This document shows positions 44,059-54,589 of a DNA stretch of 64,000 nucleotides, in pieces. The translations under genes and the position numbers were made by a program. Source of the stretch: Hyposmocoma kahamanoa (Eukaryota; Arthropoda; Insecta; Lepidoptera; Cosmopterigidae); NCBI RefSeq assembly GCF_003589595.1, contig NW_020654080.1, positions 10,239,628 to 10,303,627 on the forward strand, written 5' to 3'. Positions within the stretch are counted from its first letter, which is position 1, and each line of letters opens with the position of its first letter. Under the pieces are notes generated by a model. The model was not told the origin of the DNA. It did not search any database and saw nothing but the letters and a program-made list of their open reading frames with translations.

Positions 44059-44258
44059 AGGATAAGAAGTCAAGTTACCACATTTATCGATACGGAATCG
44101 GCTTGAGCCGGTCTGTTATAGCAATTTCGTATATAACGCTGCGGTCCACACTGTGACACAATAACGAATAATGACCTACATAGACCATCACATATCAACT
44201 TACAAGGTTTTCAATATGTTATTAAACAAGTACGTAATTCAGGTTAATTTTTTATTAC

Positions 44259-44303
44259 GGGACTTGTTCGTCCCATCACTTGATATTATAAGAAAAAAAA
44301 ATT
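44259..44303 (+). mobile_element. SINE family D, 3' end only
   Basis: gggacttgttcgtcccatca, cttgatattataag and an A run. Confidence 0.65.
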
Positions 44304-45038
44304 AATATTACATATCTCTTGCTACGCAAAAAATTTACGCATATTTAAACTTATTACGCCGGAACGGGAGCCGAATGAAAATATTGTCTAAGTCTGATTA
44401 TTAGAAATGATTCCATAAAATCAAGATACCACCGATCATAAGACTTCCTCTTCTCCTTATTTTACCTAAATTTCTTTTAAGCAAATTAAAATAACTTTTA
44501 AATATTTAATAAAATGTACTTTTTCACACCATGTTTCCTTTTAAGTATTTTAATTCATATAGTCGTATGGGTATTGTTGCATCTATACGAACTTTTTTAT
44601 TCAGTTAGTGAGATAAAAATTAATAGTTTTCGATTAAACAAAATAAAAATGACTATAACTAAATTAAATTGTAACGACATTTATTAAATTATGTTCAAAG
44701 TTTTTGTAAAAGTTAAAACGAGAAAAGGGTTAAATTGAAGTAATTGCTAGTTCATCAATAAACAAATGAATGAATTAATAAAATTATTAACAACGCAATT
44801 AAATACAACAATAAATATTGTTTTTTGCCTGTTTCTCCAGGAACAGATAAAATATTTGATTGCATCATGTGACCATGGCCTTATTTACGATCTAATAATA
44901 TATTGACACATTTTACAAGAGAACGTCCTCCATAAAATGTTGTGGAAGTTATCTAATTAGCAATACATATAATTTTAATTATATTGCTAATTAATTATTA
45001 TTATAGATATAATTACTAATTAAGCATTATAATTTAGC
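44304..45038. other. AT-rich; imperfect hairpin at ~44955-45000
   Basis: attagcaatacatataattt and its approximate complement aattatattgctaat are adjacent. No gene recognised. Confidence 0.4.
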
Positions 45039-45262
45039 TGCCTCCGTGGCCGAACGGTTACCATACCGCCGGACTGCCGCGCCGAGGTCCCAGGTTCGAT
45101 TCCCGGGCCGGGAGAAATATTTGTATGGCCTACATTTATTTCTCTCGTGAGTTTGGGTGTAATTTGTGGTTGTCTATGTGTGTGTCCATGGCACCCGCGA
45201 CACAGGGATTCCCTAGTGCGGGGCTATGTTGATTGTGAGCGTTATTATTATTATTATAATAA
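45039..45262 (+). mobile_element. tRNA-derived SINE family A, type copy
   Basis: The head has an A box tggccgaacggttaccata and a B box ggttcgattcc (exact to GGTTCGANTCC), i.e. an internal polymerase III promoter. The body follows: cgggagaaatatttgtatgg, gagtttgggtgtaatttgtg, ccatggcacccgcgacacag and ccctagtgcggggctatgtt. It ends in an att-repeat. Nine copies or pieces lie in this window. Its RNA would be copied by a LINE reverse transcriptase; the partner LINE is not identified. Confidence 0.9.
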
Positions 45263-46195
45263 TTGTATGCGCGTAAAACTTCAATACGCAATACATAACT
45301 GTTTATTGCACAAAAAGATACAGAGACAAACAAAATATAAGATACAAAAATTATTCTTGTTATGTACCAAGTAAGGCGAAGACTTTAAATACAAAAAAAT
45401 ACCATCACATCACATACGACACACATATACTATAAAAAATGGTTTTGATAAGTTCATTAAACCCGCCCATGTACAATTGTTAGAGACATACGACGATAAC
45501 GATTTTGATACTGTCCTAAAGCCACACCGGTGTCTTTAACGCGCAGCTGTTTCCAAACATTTTTTTTAATATTACAAAGAAATGAAATAAGTAAAAAAAA
45601 ACTTGAAACATTTTCAAAATTTAAAAAGACCATAAATATTTGCTAAATTTTTTTTACCAAACTTGTTACTGACACTCGTACGTCTGTTGGACGCATGTCG
45701 GGTAAATTTAAAAGCTTGGTTTGTCTTTTTAACTCATAGTCGGGCAAAACCCACTAGGGCAAAATTATGTTTATCTTTTTTAACACCAGATGTTCTTTGT
45801 CTCACCACAAAAATACCTTGATGACGTAATAATCGAGTTCCTACGAAGGGAAGCATTTGTAGCCACTTAAATATTTATTAGGCAGTGTCGTTTGGTATTA
45901 CTAAATACATTTCCGTGGTCCATGGATGTCGAAATTATCGTTTTTAATCATGATGTAAAAAGAAAGATCTAGAAAATGTATTTTACATAATATTAGGCTA
46001 TGGAGTCTATGAATGGCCGATTAGTAAATTTCGTTACAAAATACAGATGAAAGAAATGAAAAAAATTATTTATTTTACCTAGTAACACTCAATTCGAAAC
46101 ATTTTGCCTGCGATTTTGGTAAAGAATGGGGAATTTTACTATGTGTACAGCATTTCAAAAACCATATTTTTAGACAAATAAATATCATTCGTTCA
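45263..46195. other. No gene recognised
   Basis: AT-rich; the 75-codon frame at 45147-45374 reads through the SINE and is not a gene. Confidence 0.35.
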
Positions 46196-46336
46196 CGAGT
46201 TCTTAAATTTTCGCGATTGCTGCACATTGGAAATAATTTTCAAGGTCCCTGACCAAGGTTGCACTCAGCCGTGACCATGGCACCTGTAGAGAACCCGAAA
46301 CGTCGGTTTGTTTGAAAAAACGAATATACGCGATAC
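46196..46336 (+). repeat. Palindromic family P, compact copy
   Basis: Tail cgagttcttaaattttcgcg at left, centre agccgtgaccatggcacctg, right arm gtttgtttgaaaaaacgaat. ttcacg flanks both sides (46192-46197 and 46337-46342). Confidence 0.7.
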
Positions 46337-46423
46337 TTCACGTACACTTTTCAACTTTCCCGTTACATTATACTAACATTTCAAAACAGGAATAGACACG
46401 AATAAACAATTGCATTGTTATTA

Positions 46424-46655
46424 ACTGCCTCGGTGGCCGAACGGTTACCACGCCGGACTGCCACGCAGAGGTCCCAGGTTCGATTCCCGGGCTGGGAGAA
46501 ATATTTGTATGACCTACATTTATTTCTCTCGTGAGTTTGGGTGTAATTTGTGGTTGTGTATATGTGTGTCCATGGCACCCGCGACACAGGGTTTCCCTAG
46601 TGCGGGGCTATGTTGAGTGTGTGCGTTATTATATTATTATTATTATTATTAATTT
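46424..46655 (+). mobile_element. tRNA-derived SINE, family A, full length
   Basis: Head tgcctcggtggccgaacggt, B box ggttcgattcc, standard body and a (tta)n tail at 46630-46655. Very close to the type copy 1.4 kb away. Confidence 0.9.
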
Positions 46656-46814
46656 TTATTGATCATTGGATAGACTCACTAGCTTAAAAAGTTAACAAGT
46701 TATTAAGAAAGTCAAAACGTAATAACGTTCAAACTAAAAATTTATTCGTTTGAAAACTGTAAGTATAAAAATCCGCCGTTATTTTCTTTCAATTGCATTT
46801 TTACCGCCATAGAT

Positions 46815-47647
46815 TGTGAATCACAAACACGAATTTCTTCCTTCCGAATTTCATTATTCCGAACACGGTTCGACTTTATTTCGTTAGTACGATGACAGTT
46901 TTGGTATAAATTAGTAACACAGAAATGTCTTACAGCAGAAGTATCGCATATCCGAAAAACTATTTTTGGAATAATTATTATATACATGTATTATTTTGGC
47001 AGAAATTTGTTTGCTCTAATCATGTTTGTTATACTGTCTGGTTTCCATATAATCTAGATTGCTGAAAATTCGTTTCGACAAAATTGTTATTCTTAAATAA
47101 AATTGAACCTACGTAAAATAGACGTAAACAAGAATTTTAAGATACTTATCATAACTCTTCGTAACACAATTTGTAAATTTTGAATAAAATATTTCCTTTT
47201 TTTATTAAAAATTTAATTTTAGATTACATATATAGGCACGTGGAGTTACTTACATGAAAATTTAATTAATTAATAAATATATTTATTCGTGCGTATAATG
47301 TATAACTAAATCGAGGGGAGTGCCAGAATCGAATTTGTTTGCATTTCCTAGCTGGTTCAACACCCTCCCGTGGGTTAATAGTGTGGCACGTTCTAACATA
47401 TTTAATATAGGTAATAAGAATTAATATAAAAAAAAGTATTATGGATATCGTTTATCTACAAAAACAAATGAACGTAGGAACTGGATAACTCGTCATTGTG
47501 TCAAAATAGTGAAACATTAAATGTTATAATGAAAACAATCGTAACGTATTTTCGAAAAAATGAAACAAAATCTATTTAATATAAACCGAAAAGTTTTCAT
47601 AGAAATAAAATTCTGTAAATCGTGTTTCGACCTTGTGATAGGTAACC
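46815..47647 (-). mobile_element. DNA transposon family Y, copy 1 (inverted partner)
   Basis: Reversed relative of 47896-48805. Its right end is ccttgtgataggtaacc (47631-47647). Inside, cttacagcagaagtatcgca, tagattgctgaaaattcgtt and the gtggcacgttctaac region line up in order with the complement of copy 2. Its left end (~46815) is decayed. No intact frame. Confidence 0.7.
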
Positions 47648-47895
47648 ATAGTGAATATTTTGTCGTTCTTTTTTTGTTAATACTGCCTAATGGGAATACG
47701 AGTAATTAGAGAAACCGACTACAAAAAGCGCTAAACATATTTTATCTATCACTATTATTTGTAAAGTAAATTCAATTTAATTTAATTCTTAATTATTTAC
47801 TTCATTAATAATAATAATTTTTAATAAAGTTTACAGTTAATAAAATTCAATTTAATTGTTATGTAATGTAATGTAATAAGTAATGTTAAATTTAT
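47648..47895. other. AT-rich spacer between two family Y copies
   Basis: Contains repeated tgtaatgtaatgtaataagt at ~47861. Nothing else recognised. Confidence 0.4.
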
Positions 47896-48805
47896 GGTTA
47901 CCTATCACAAGCTAGAAACATCATTAACAGAATTTTGTTTGTCTTAATTGAATAGATTTTGTTTCATTTGTCCGAAAACACGTTACGGTTTTTTTCACTA
48001 CACCATTTAATGTTTTACAATTTTGACATATAGACAAGTTATTCTTTTCCCGATTTTTATTTCCCCAACAAACCGTTTGACCAATGTTTCTAATTGAATA
48101 TTTTTATTTTGTAAAAAAACGGTATCCATGATACATTTTTCTTATATTATTTCTTATTACAGATATTAAAAGTATTAGAACGTGGCGCACAATACAACCC
48201 GCCAAATTAAAGCACCTCGCATCTTTAGAAAATATGGTAAATGAGATGCAACTTACTTTGATCGAGTTGTAGTCGCTCGCTTCGCTCGTTCAGATTGTGC
48301 TGCTTTTTCATATACTAACCTAACCTAAACCTACAGAAGATCGACCGATCTAGCAAGGAAATGCAAAAAAAATCGGTTTTGTTACTCTCCTCGATTCAGT
48401 TTTAAGTTATTTATTGAATACTCAAGACCATTGTTTTTTAAATTACATTTTAGATGACAGCAAAAACATAGCACAATGGTATGATGAAAATTACGTAAAA
48501 TTGTATGACGGTACAATTTTATTTAAGAATAATAATTTTGTTGAAACGAATTTTCAGCAATCTAAATTATATGGAAAACAGACACTAAAACAAACATGAT
48601 TAGACTAAATAAACTCTGCCCCAAGAATACGTATGTGTAATAATTATTCTAATAATAGGTTTTCGGATAAACGATACTTCTGCTGTAAGACATTTCTGTG
48701 TTGCAAATTTGTACCAAAACTGTCATCGCACTAATGAAAAAAGTCGAACCGTTTTCGGAGTAATGAAATTCGGAAAAAAGAAATTCTAGTTTGTGATAGG
48801 TTACC
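47896..48805 (+). mobile_element. DNA transposon family Y, copy 2 with 9-bp duplication
   Basis: 910 bp. Left end ggttacctatcacaagctag and the complement of the right end (ggtaacctatcacaaactag) match at 18 of 20. Perfect 9-bp duplication taaatttat at 47887-47895 and 48806-48814. A GG start with a 9-bp duplication fits Merlin or Mutator-like elements. Two short open stretches occur after splice-acceptor-like sites (ttattacag at ~48165, then KSIRTWRTIQPAKLKHLASL; and 48414-48599), but neither resembles a known transposase and copy 1 does not conserve them. Confidence 0.8.
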
Positions 48806-48945
48806 TAAATTTATTAATGGGTGTATACCTAAATAAAGAAACATTTTATTTATTTTTTTTATTTATCAAAAATTTAGCGGACGGCAATATTGCAACGAAC
48901 TATACTCACAAGTGACTTTTGGACCCTAAATGCTGGTGCTTGCAT

Positions 48946-49190
48946 TTTTTTATGATATCAAGTGAGTGGACGAACAAGTGACAAGATGTGTGCTTCGTGG
49001 TAAGACTCAGAGCTTTAAATCGCAAGATCTGAGGGGCTTTGCTACTACGCCCGTCGCCGGTATTATAAAATTGACAAGTCCCGTGTGCCTGTCGTTTTTT
49101 CAGCACATTTATCCTTCAAACCTAGAACACAATAACTCGCTCCACATGTACTCGCTCCGCATGCTTGGCGGCAGAAACAGGTATTCTTTT
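48946..49190 (-). mobile_element. SINE family D, diverged
   Basis: Complement of the A-tailed end (tttttttatgatatcaagtg) through caagatctgaggggctttgc to ggcggcagaaacaggtattc. The segment near cataacagttgcagtg is deleted. Confidence 0.8.
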
Positions 49191-49214
49191 TTTAAAAATA
49201 AGAAAGTTTTTGAC

Positions 49215-49460
49215 CACATCACTCCTGAAAAGTGATATAATGCCTTGAAAATTCTCAAGTTATAGCGTTCACGGAAAAAGTCTACAGACAGGGAATTCCA
49301 CATTATAGCCATTCGTCACATAAATGTGGATGCGTAACTGCGAATTCGTACTTCGTGCGAATTCTTAAAATATCCACAACACAGGAGTGGCACCCCAGCC
49401 TACGTCTAGTTCCCGATTATGAAAAAGAGAAAAGCGGAATTAAATAGTGCAATTCTAACG
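49215..49460 (-). pseudogene. LINE-J tail
   Basis: Complement of family landmarks: cagggaattccacattatag, cataaatgtggatgcgtaac, cgtgcgaattcttaaaatat and gagtggcaccccagcctacg. The 3' UTR is mostly lost. Confidence 0.7.
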
Positions 49461-49849
49461 CACACTCTCCACGATATATCCTGTAGAATACCAATAAGTA
49501 AATAAGGCTTTATTCACATTTGACATCGTGTTTATTTTCTCAATAGAAGAATGTCTTTTTAAAAATCCGCAATATTTTCTAAATATTTTAAACATGGCGA
49601 GGATTAGATTAAAAGCCAAGTTATACATTGTACAGTAGGGTAAAAATACAAATAAAACAATCAATATGCGACAAATATCATCTGCATTACAATGCATGCG
49701 TCATAGTTGTCCTACTAGCAATGATCAAGAACATCTGCCGCATTGAGACTTGTTAATTCATTCTTGTGTATGCACGTATGTTTACAGAGAATGATATTAT
49801 TTATATATACCTAAGTATGCAATAATCCGCTCTTCTTTTACCGTTTTAT
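49461..49849. other. No gene recognised
   Basis: An 80-codon minus frame (49455-49697) has no motif. Confidence 0.3.
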
Positions 49850-50041
49850 ATGAAATTTTATCTGCCTACAGAATATTATTTACAGCAGTGTAGAATCCAA
49901 GGTCGTGTCACTATTCCTGCATACTCAGACAACCCAACGCGAGAAGAACTTACGAAAGCAAAATTTGCCAGACTCTTTCGTTGGACTTTGGTGACCGGAG
50001 TAGAGTTGCAGCAAGATGCTGCTGTAGTTATGCGGATATAA
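49850..50041 (+). other. Unrecognised 63-codon frame, possible exon or transposon scrap
   Basis: MKFYLPTEYYLQQCRIQGRV, then TIPAYSDNPTREELTKAKFA, then RLFRWTLVTGVELQQDAA. Composition is more protein-like than the surrounding frames. Acceptor-like ctgcctacag and atttacag precede parts of it. No family recognised and no continuation found downstream. Confidence 0.25.
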
Positions 50042-51050
50042 CATATTCCTTGTGCTTTGGGGCAGATCGACGTACATTAAAAACAAAAACGGTTAGTGAT
50101 TATGTCCAATGAAGTTTTCCATTGACCTTTACCGTGCAGTTTGAAGTAGGCTGTGTAGGTTTCTTCACATCAAGGAAAAAGAAATTATTTCCCGCCTGTG
50201 TATTGTCAATGACCCCTCGAGGGCCAACATTATAAACAAATTGAAGAATCTCAAAATGACTGCCGTAAAGACAACGCTTTCCCGCGAAACAATGTCAGAA
50301 AATTAAATGCTGAGATCTGGCAGTATGGCTAATTAGACGCCTGAATCTGTCCGAAAGAACGAAAAATTTTACTATTACTATACAAATGGAATGTCGTTAA
50401 GATCTTAGCGAATTTGTACGATACTTCAGGTGAGATCTAACTACAGGTGTGAATCGCGTTCGGCAAACGTGAGTTTTATTTACCTCTCATAAAAACAATT
50501 TGAAACTACATTGTAATGTTACAAATTTTTTGTCTCGGTTTTGATATATATTTTTTTATTCACTTACTCGTTGACGTCATAGTTCACGTGCATATTTGTA
50601 CCTACTAACCACGATTAATTGGTTTGCAACAAAATTGCATAATTCATTTAAAAAAACTAATGCTCAAAAACCCAGGTCGCTCTGCGAACATCATCTTCGT
50701 CAAAATAATCTGTTTACAATAAATGAGATTGTGAACGAAAAGGACTCTATTTCGAAATACAAAAAATTTGCTTATATTTCTGGCATTAGTTTACTGGCTA
50801 GACTAACATAGTCGACACATACGAAAATAACTATAAAATATTTAATAAATCTCTAAATTGCGTGATAATCTCAACTTTGCCCTATTAGAAAAAAATTGAG
50901 CTCAAAGGTGAACACGACAATTTTTATTATTTAATTTTTAATAAGTTTTGCTAATACCTTTAGTTTATAATGTGTCATATTTCTAACCTTCGACAAACAA
51001 TAATAGTCATAATACGCATGTAAAGATATGATTATGTGAGCGGTTACACT
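50042..51050. other. No gene recognised
   Basis: The 71-codon frame at 50596-50811 lacks motifs. No repeat recognised. Confidence 0.35.
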
Positions 51051-51292
51051 CGGCGAGTTTTAGCAGCGCGTCTGTAGCGATTCAGTCACTAATCAACTGC
51101 AAACATGCAGTCAATATGTTAGCACCCTTACACATACGCGCGACTTAGCAGCGATACAATCGCGATGCAAACGCGACACACGTTTTTAATGATTCAACAA
51201 AGCGACTGCATCGACTGCATCGATGCAGTCGCGCGTTGCACATACACGCGTTTACATGCTGCTAAAAATAGCCTTGTGTAGTCACTCTAAGA
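51051..51292. mobile_element. Candidate MITE M6 (~240 bp), imperfect ends
   Basis: ttacactcggcgagttttag plus cagcgcg at left roughly mirrors tgctgctaaaaatagccttg plus tgtagtcac at right. The interior is CpG-rich with repeated tgcatcga/gcagtcgc words. Target duplication unresolved. Confidence 0.45.
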
Positions 51293-51944
51293 TGTTGATT
51301 TTGTTTCCTGGATAATTTGCGTATTATTTATTTATTGCAATTCCTGTTAAGAATAGATTGAAAAGATAAAAAAAATAAAGACCAAAACAAAATGTTGATT
51401 AAACTTGTTTTTATTTTATTCTTCCTTTACAATAAGTTTCCTGTATGTGACACGTAGATAAGGCTACAGACAAGTCTATCATAAAAGGAAGCTAATTATG
51501 TACGTCACCTTGTTTCAGTTGTAACAAGTAAAAATGGGTAACAATAAACAAACAATAACAAACATGGCGGCGTAGTCCATGTAGTGCCGAGAAGCAATCA
51601 ATACCCTTGCGCCCTCTAGTAGGGGCGCGATCAAAATGGAATACTTACAGTAATATTTTCCCCAGTGACCGGAAATTCGGGTGCAAAAGGTGCAATTATC
51701 ATTGATGTTGAGAAGCAACAACAGCCCGTTTACTTCCTTGCGCTCGTGTGCGCCGCACACCTTGCATTATAGGTAAAGCCGGCACTGGACAAAAGACTTT
51801 AGTGACGTATTTAAAAGTGTAACTTCAGCCTCATGTATGTTCGTCGTTCTCACCTCAAATTTTACCAGCCCCATTAATCGATTAATATACTTTAGATTCA
51901 AGTTCTCTATTGTAAAGTGGACGGTTTCCTGTGCTCGCATACTT
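51293..51944. other. No gene recognised
   Basis: Mixed composition, somewhat GC-rich at 51560-51790. No motif in the 81-codon minus frame. Confidence 0.35.
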
Positions 51945-52200
51945 CGACTCATCCGAAGAACAGAGTCCGATGTGATTATATAGCGAAAAGAGAATAAGTA
52001 CGTTACAGAATAATTTCATTATTCAAACTTAAGGCCTACGTAAAGGTGTTTTGAGAATTTATATATCTTGTTTCGTTTCGGAAATTATAAAATTGAACAA
52101 TAGTCGATCTGACATTCACAGCGAAGAAGAACGAACGAAATGTACTATGTCCTGAGAATAAGTAGCCTTGCACATAGACCTTTGTTCTACGGATGTGTCG
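51945..52200. mobile_element. MITE family M1, copy 2
   Basis: 256 bp, colinear with 1746-1999: starts cgactcatccgaagaacaga, ends acggatgtgtcg. actt flanks both sides (51941-51944 and 52201-52204), a possible 4-bp duplication. Confidence 0.8.
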
Positions 52201-52217
52201 ACTTAATGTACGTAATT

Positions 52218-52378
52218 TCAACTGCCGAACGTTTACCAAGCTGGTATGCTACGCAAAGGTCCCGGATTAGATTACCGGGCCGGGATAAATATTTGTATGG
52301 CTTATTTGTTTCTTTCGTAAGTTTGGGTGTAATTTGTGGCTGTGTCCATGGCACCCGCGACACAGGATTGTTTATTAA
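52218..52378 (+). mobile_element. tRNA-derived SINE, family A, diverged
   Basis: Head tgccgaacgtttaccaagct, decayed B box, body ataaatatttgtatggctta, gtttgggtgtaatttgtggc and ccatggcacccgcgacacag; the final gcggggctatg segment is lost. Confidence 0.75.
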
Positions 52379-52384
52379 TGTTTA

Positions 52385-52523
52385 AGCGTGAAACACAAAG
52401 GTGCGGGTCGGGTCGGGCGCAGGTCCAGTCGGAATCGCGACTGGTCTAATTCCGTATATTTATATGAACGACAACACACCGACCCGCGCCTGACCCGCAC
52501 CCGCTCTTTGTGTGTTTCACGCT
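52385..52523. mobile_element. MITE M7 (139 bp), TTA duplication
   Basis: Ends agcgtgaaacacaaaggtgc and (complement) agcgtgaaacacacaaagag, flanked by TTA at 52382-52384 and 52524-52526. A 3-bp TTA target and short GC-rich interior fit a Tourist-like PIF/Harbinger MITE. Inserted directly beside SINE A. Confidence 0.75.
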
Positions 52524-52806
52524 TTAGTGGCAATACCTCACGCTAGCGGCGAAAGGAATGGCCACTCATCTGCAAATATTAAAACTTTTCAGGAAAGACG
52601 TTTCAAGATTTTATGGGTGAAATTAGTAGATATATATAAATAGGAGAGTTAAAATGTTCACATTACTTAATTTGTTTTATATAGTAGCTATTATTATAAT
52701 GACTTGGATGTGATAAAAGCACTTTTGAGGTATGATCTCAGGTGGCTTTATTATATCAAAGGTACAATATTTGCTACCAAAACGAAATAATTGCGACAAC
52801 CGTTTA

Positions 52807-53098
52807 TTTTTTTATATAATACTAAGTGACAAACAAGTCATGCGCCTGGTGGTAAGCGACTCGCCTGTCCATAACAGTTGCAGTACTACTCAGAGTTTTA
52901 AACCACAAAGTCTGAGGGGTACTGCCACTGCGCCCGACACTCTGAGACGTAAGTTGACAAGTCCCATGTGCTTGTAATTTCACTAGCACCCAGCAGCACA
53001 GTAATGCTCACACGGTAGTGTAGTGTAGCTTTTCGGTAGAAATAGGTAAGACGGCAGTACTTGCCTGGACGAAGTCTTTCAGAAGGAGCTCTACTACA
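52807..53098 (-). mobile_element. SINE family D, near full length
   Basis: tttttttatataatactaag (complement of tail) to gaaggagctctactac. The mariner element begins 2 bp beyond it. Confidence 0.85.
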
Positions 53099-53269
53099 TA
53101 GGGCGCATTATAGGTTTCTGGAACTGGCCACTTACATAAACAATATTTAAAAAATAATTACGACATTTGAAAATAGAACTCTTTGGCTGTAGAATACAGT
53201 TCGTTTCATCTGACTGTCACTTGTTTTTACATTGCGGCGTCATTTTAGAAGTTGATTGTCTACTTCACC

Positions 53270-54319
53270 ATGGATTTAACTCGTGAAAATTTTCGTGGTA
53301 TGATTTTCTACGATTTTAAGTGTAATTTAACAGCTCAGCGGAGCTTCGCTCGGCTTCAAACTGCTTTTGATAATGAAACACCATGCAGGACGACTATTTA
53401 TAGCTGGTTTGCAGAATTCAAATGCGGTCGAATGAAGCTCAGTGACGAATTTCGTGATGGTCGCCCGTCCATTGCTGTGAACAACAAAAACATCGATGCT
53501 GTGCGCCGTATGATCAAAACAGACACGCATGTAACATACTATGAGATTCGGACATCTTTAGTCATAGGCATGAGTGAAATACAATCAATACTACACAAAC
53601 ATTTGGGTGTGAAAAAGCTGTGCTCTCGTTAGATCCCACACAATTTGACCCAGGCTCAAAAAACGGATCGCGTCAATTGGTGCAATGCCATGCTTACCAG
53701 ATTCAACGAAAGGGCGTCAACTTTGGTGTGGGACATAGTAACAGGTGACGAAACATAGATTTATAGCTACGATCCGAAAACAAAGCAGCAATCGAGCGTA
53801 TGGGTCTTTCGAGATGAGCCGAAACTAACCCAAGTGGCGCGCGGAATCTCTATGATGAGTGCGATGACTGCTTCTTTTTTTAATAACACTGGACACGTGG
53901 CTACTGTTGCTTTGGAGAATCATTGTACCGTGAATAGTGATTGATACGCGACCATTTGCTTGCCGGAAGTTATTGACAAACTCCGTAAAAATAACCGTAA
54001 ACGCCGTATCATCTTGCACCACAATAGTGCCAGTTCTCACACGGCCAGACAGACAAATGAATTTTTGAAGGTGAACAACGTTGACCTTACGAGCCATCCC
54101 GCGTACAGTCCCGGCTTTTATTTATTTCCAAAAATTAAGAACCAGTTCCGCGGTCATCGATTTTCATCACCTGAAGAGGCTGTCAAAGAGTATGAAAAAT
54201 ATGTTTCAGACATTGTCACGGAGGAATGGCATAAATGTTTTCAAAATTGGTTCATTCGTATGAAAAAGTGCATTAACGCTAACGGAGAACATTTTGAGAA
54301 ACAACAAATTAATTTCTAA
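53270..54319 (+). pseudogene. mariner transposase, three premature stops
   Basis: A single frame from ATG 53270 reads MDLTRENFRGMIFYDFKCNL, with the mariner helix-turn-helix region (RTTIYSWFAEFKCGR, LSDEFRDGRPS). Premature stops lie at 53630-53632 (TAG), 53756-53758 (TAG, just after VTGDET) and 53942-53944 (TGA); each sits where the family usually has Trp, consistent with G-to-A changes. First catalytic Asp present (GDET). The second site reads LHHNSASSHTA, with Asn where HDN is expected. The third site, YSPGFYLFPKIK, lacks about five residues including the last Asp. No frameshift otherwise. A dead gene. Confidence 0.9.
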
Positions 54320-54525
54320 ATGATTATCACTAGTATCAGGTTTCTTACCACGGTATGACTTCTTTTATTTTCCCGATATTTCGGAACGGTTGCATGCTCC
54401 ATGGTCACGGGTTGACTCTTTTTTTTTTTCGTTGAGCCAACCCGTGACCATGGAGCGTCAGTCATACCGTGGTAAGAAACCTGATACTAGTGATAATCAT
54501 TTAGTGAATAACCACGAAAGTCTTA
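54318..54525 (-). mobile_element. Foldback element (family P-like) inserted at mariner stop codon
   Basis: Outer arms 54316-54359 and 54461-54504 are perfect 44-bp complements (taccacggtatgac core). Inner arms 54396-54417 and 54435-54456 (ccatggtcacgggttgac) match with one difference, around a T-rich loop. A one-sided tail (gtgaataaccacgaaagtct) lies outside the right arm. aaattaatttct flanks both sides (54306-54317, 54526-54537), a 12-bp duplication. Architecture parallels family P: tail, arm, ccatggtcacgg centre, arm. Confidence 0.85.
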
Positions 54526-54589
54526 AAATTAATTTCTGACCACTTATAGTATTTTTTTATTATTCATTCCGGAAACTTATAGTGCACCA

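Larger units (their letters stand above)
53101..54589 (+). mobile_element. mariner transposon, inactivated
   Basis: Left end gggcgcattataggtttctg preceded by TA; right end ttccggaaacttatagtgca finishing near 54589. After removing the insertion at 54318-54525 and one 12-bp duplicate, the element would be ~1.27 kb, normal for mariner. The ends match those of the 5' fragment at 14228-14258. The right terminal base and the expected right TA have changed. Confidence 0.9.

Noticed and set aside
45039..45120. tRNA-like sequences with A and B boxes (also at 1420-1475, 6466-6632, 23220, 46424, 61850)
   Set aside because: They head multi-copy SINEs with common bodies; the acceptor stems and anticodon arms do not close as functional tRNAs.
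48317..48336. aacctaacctaaacctac as possible telomeric (TTAGG)n
   Set aside because: Only three imperfect units; similar short runs (e.g. near 36420) are common by chance in such genomes.
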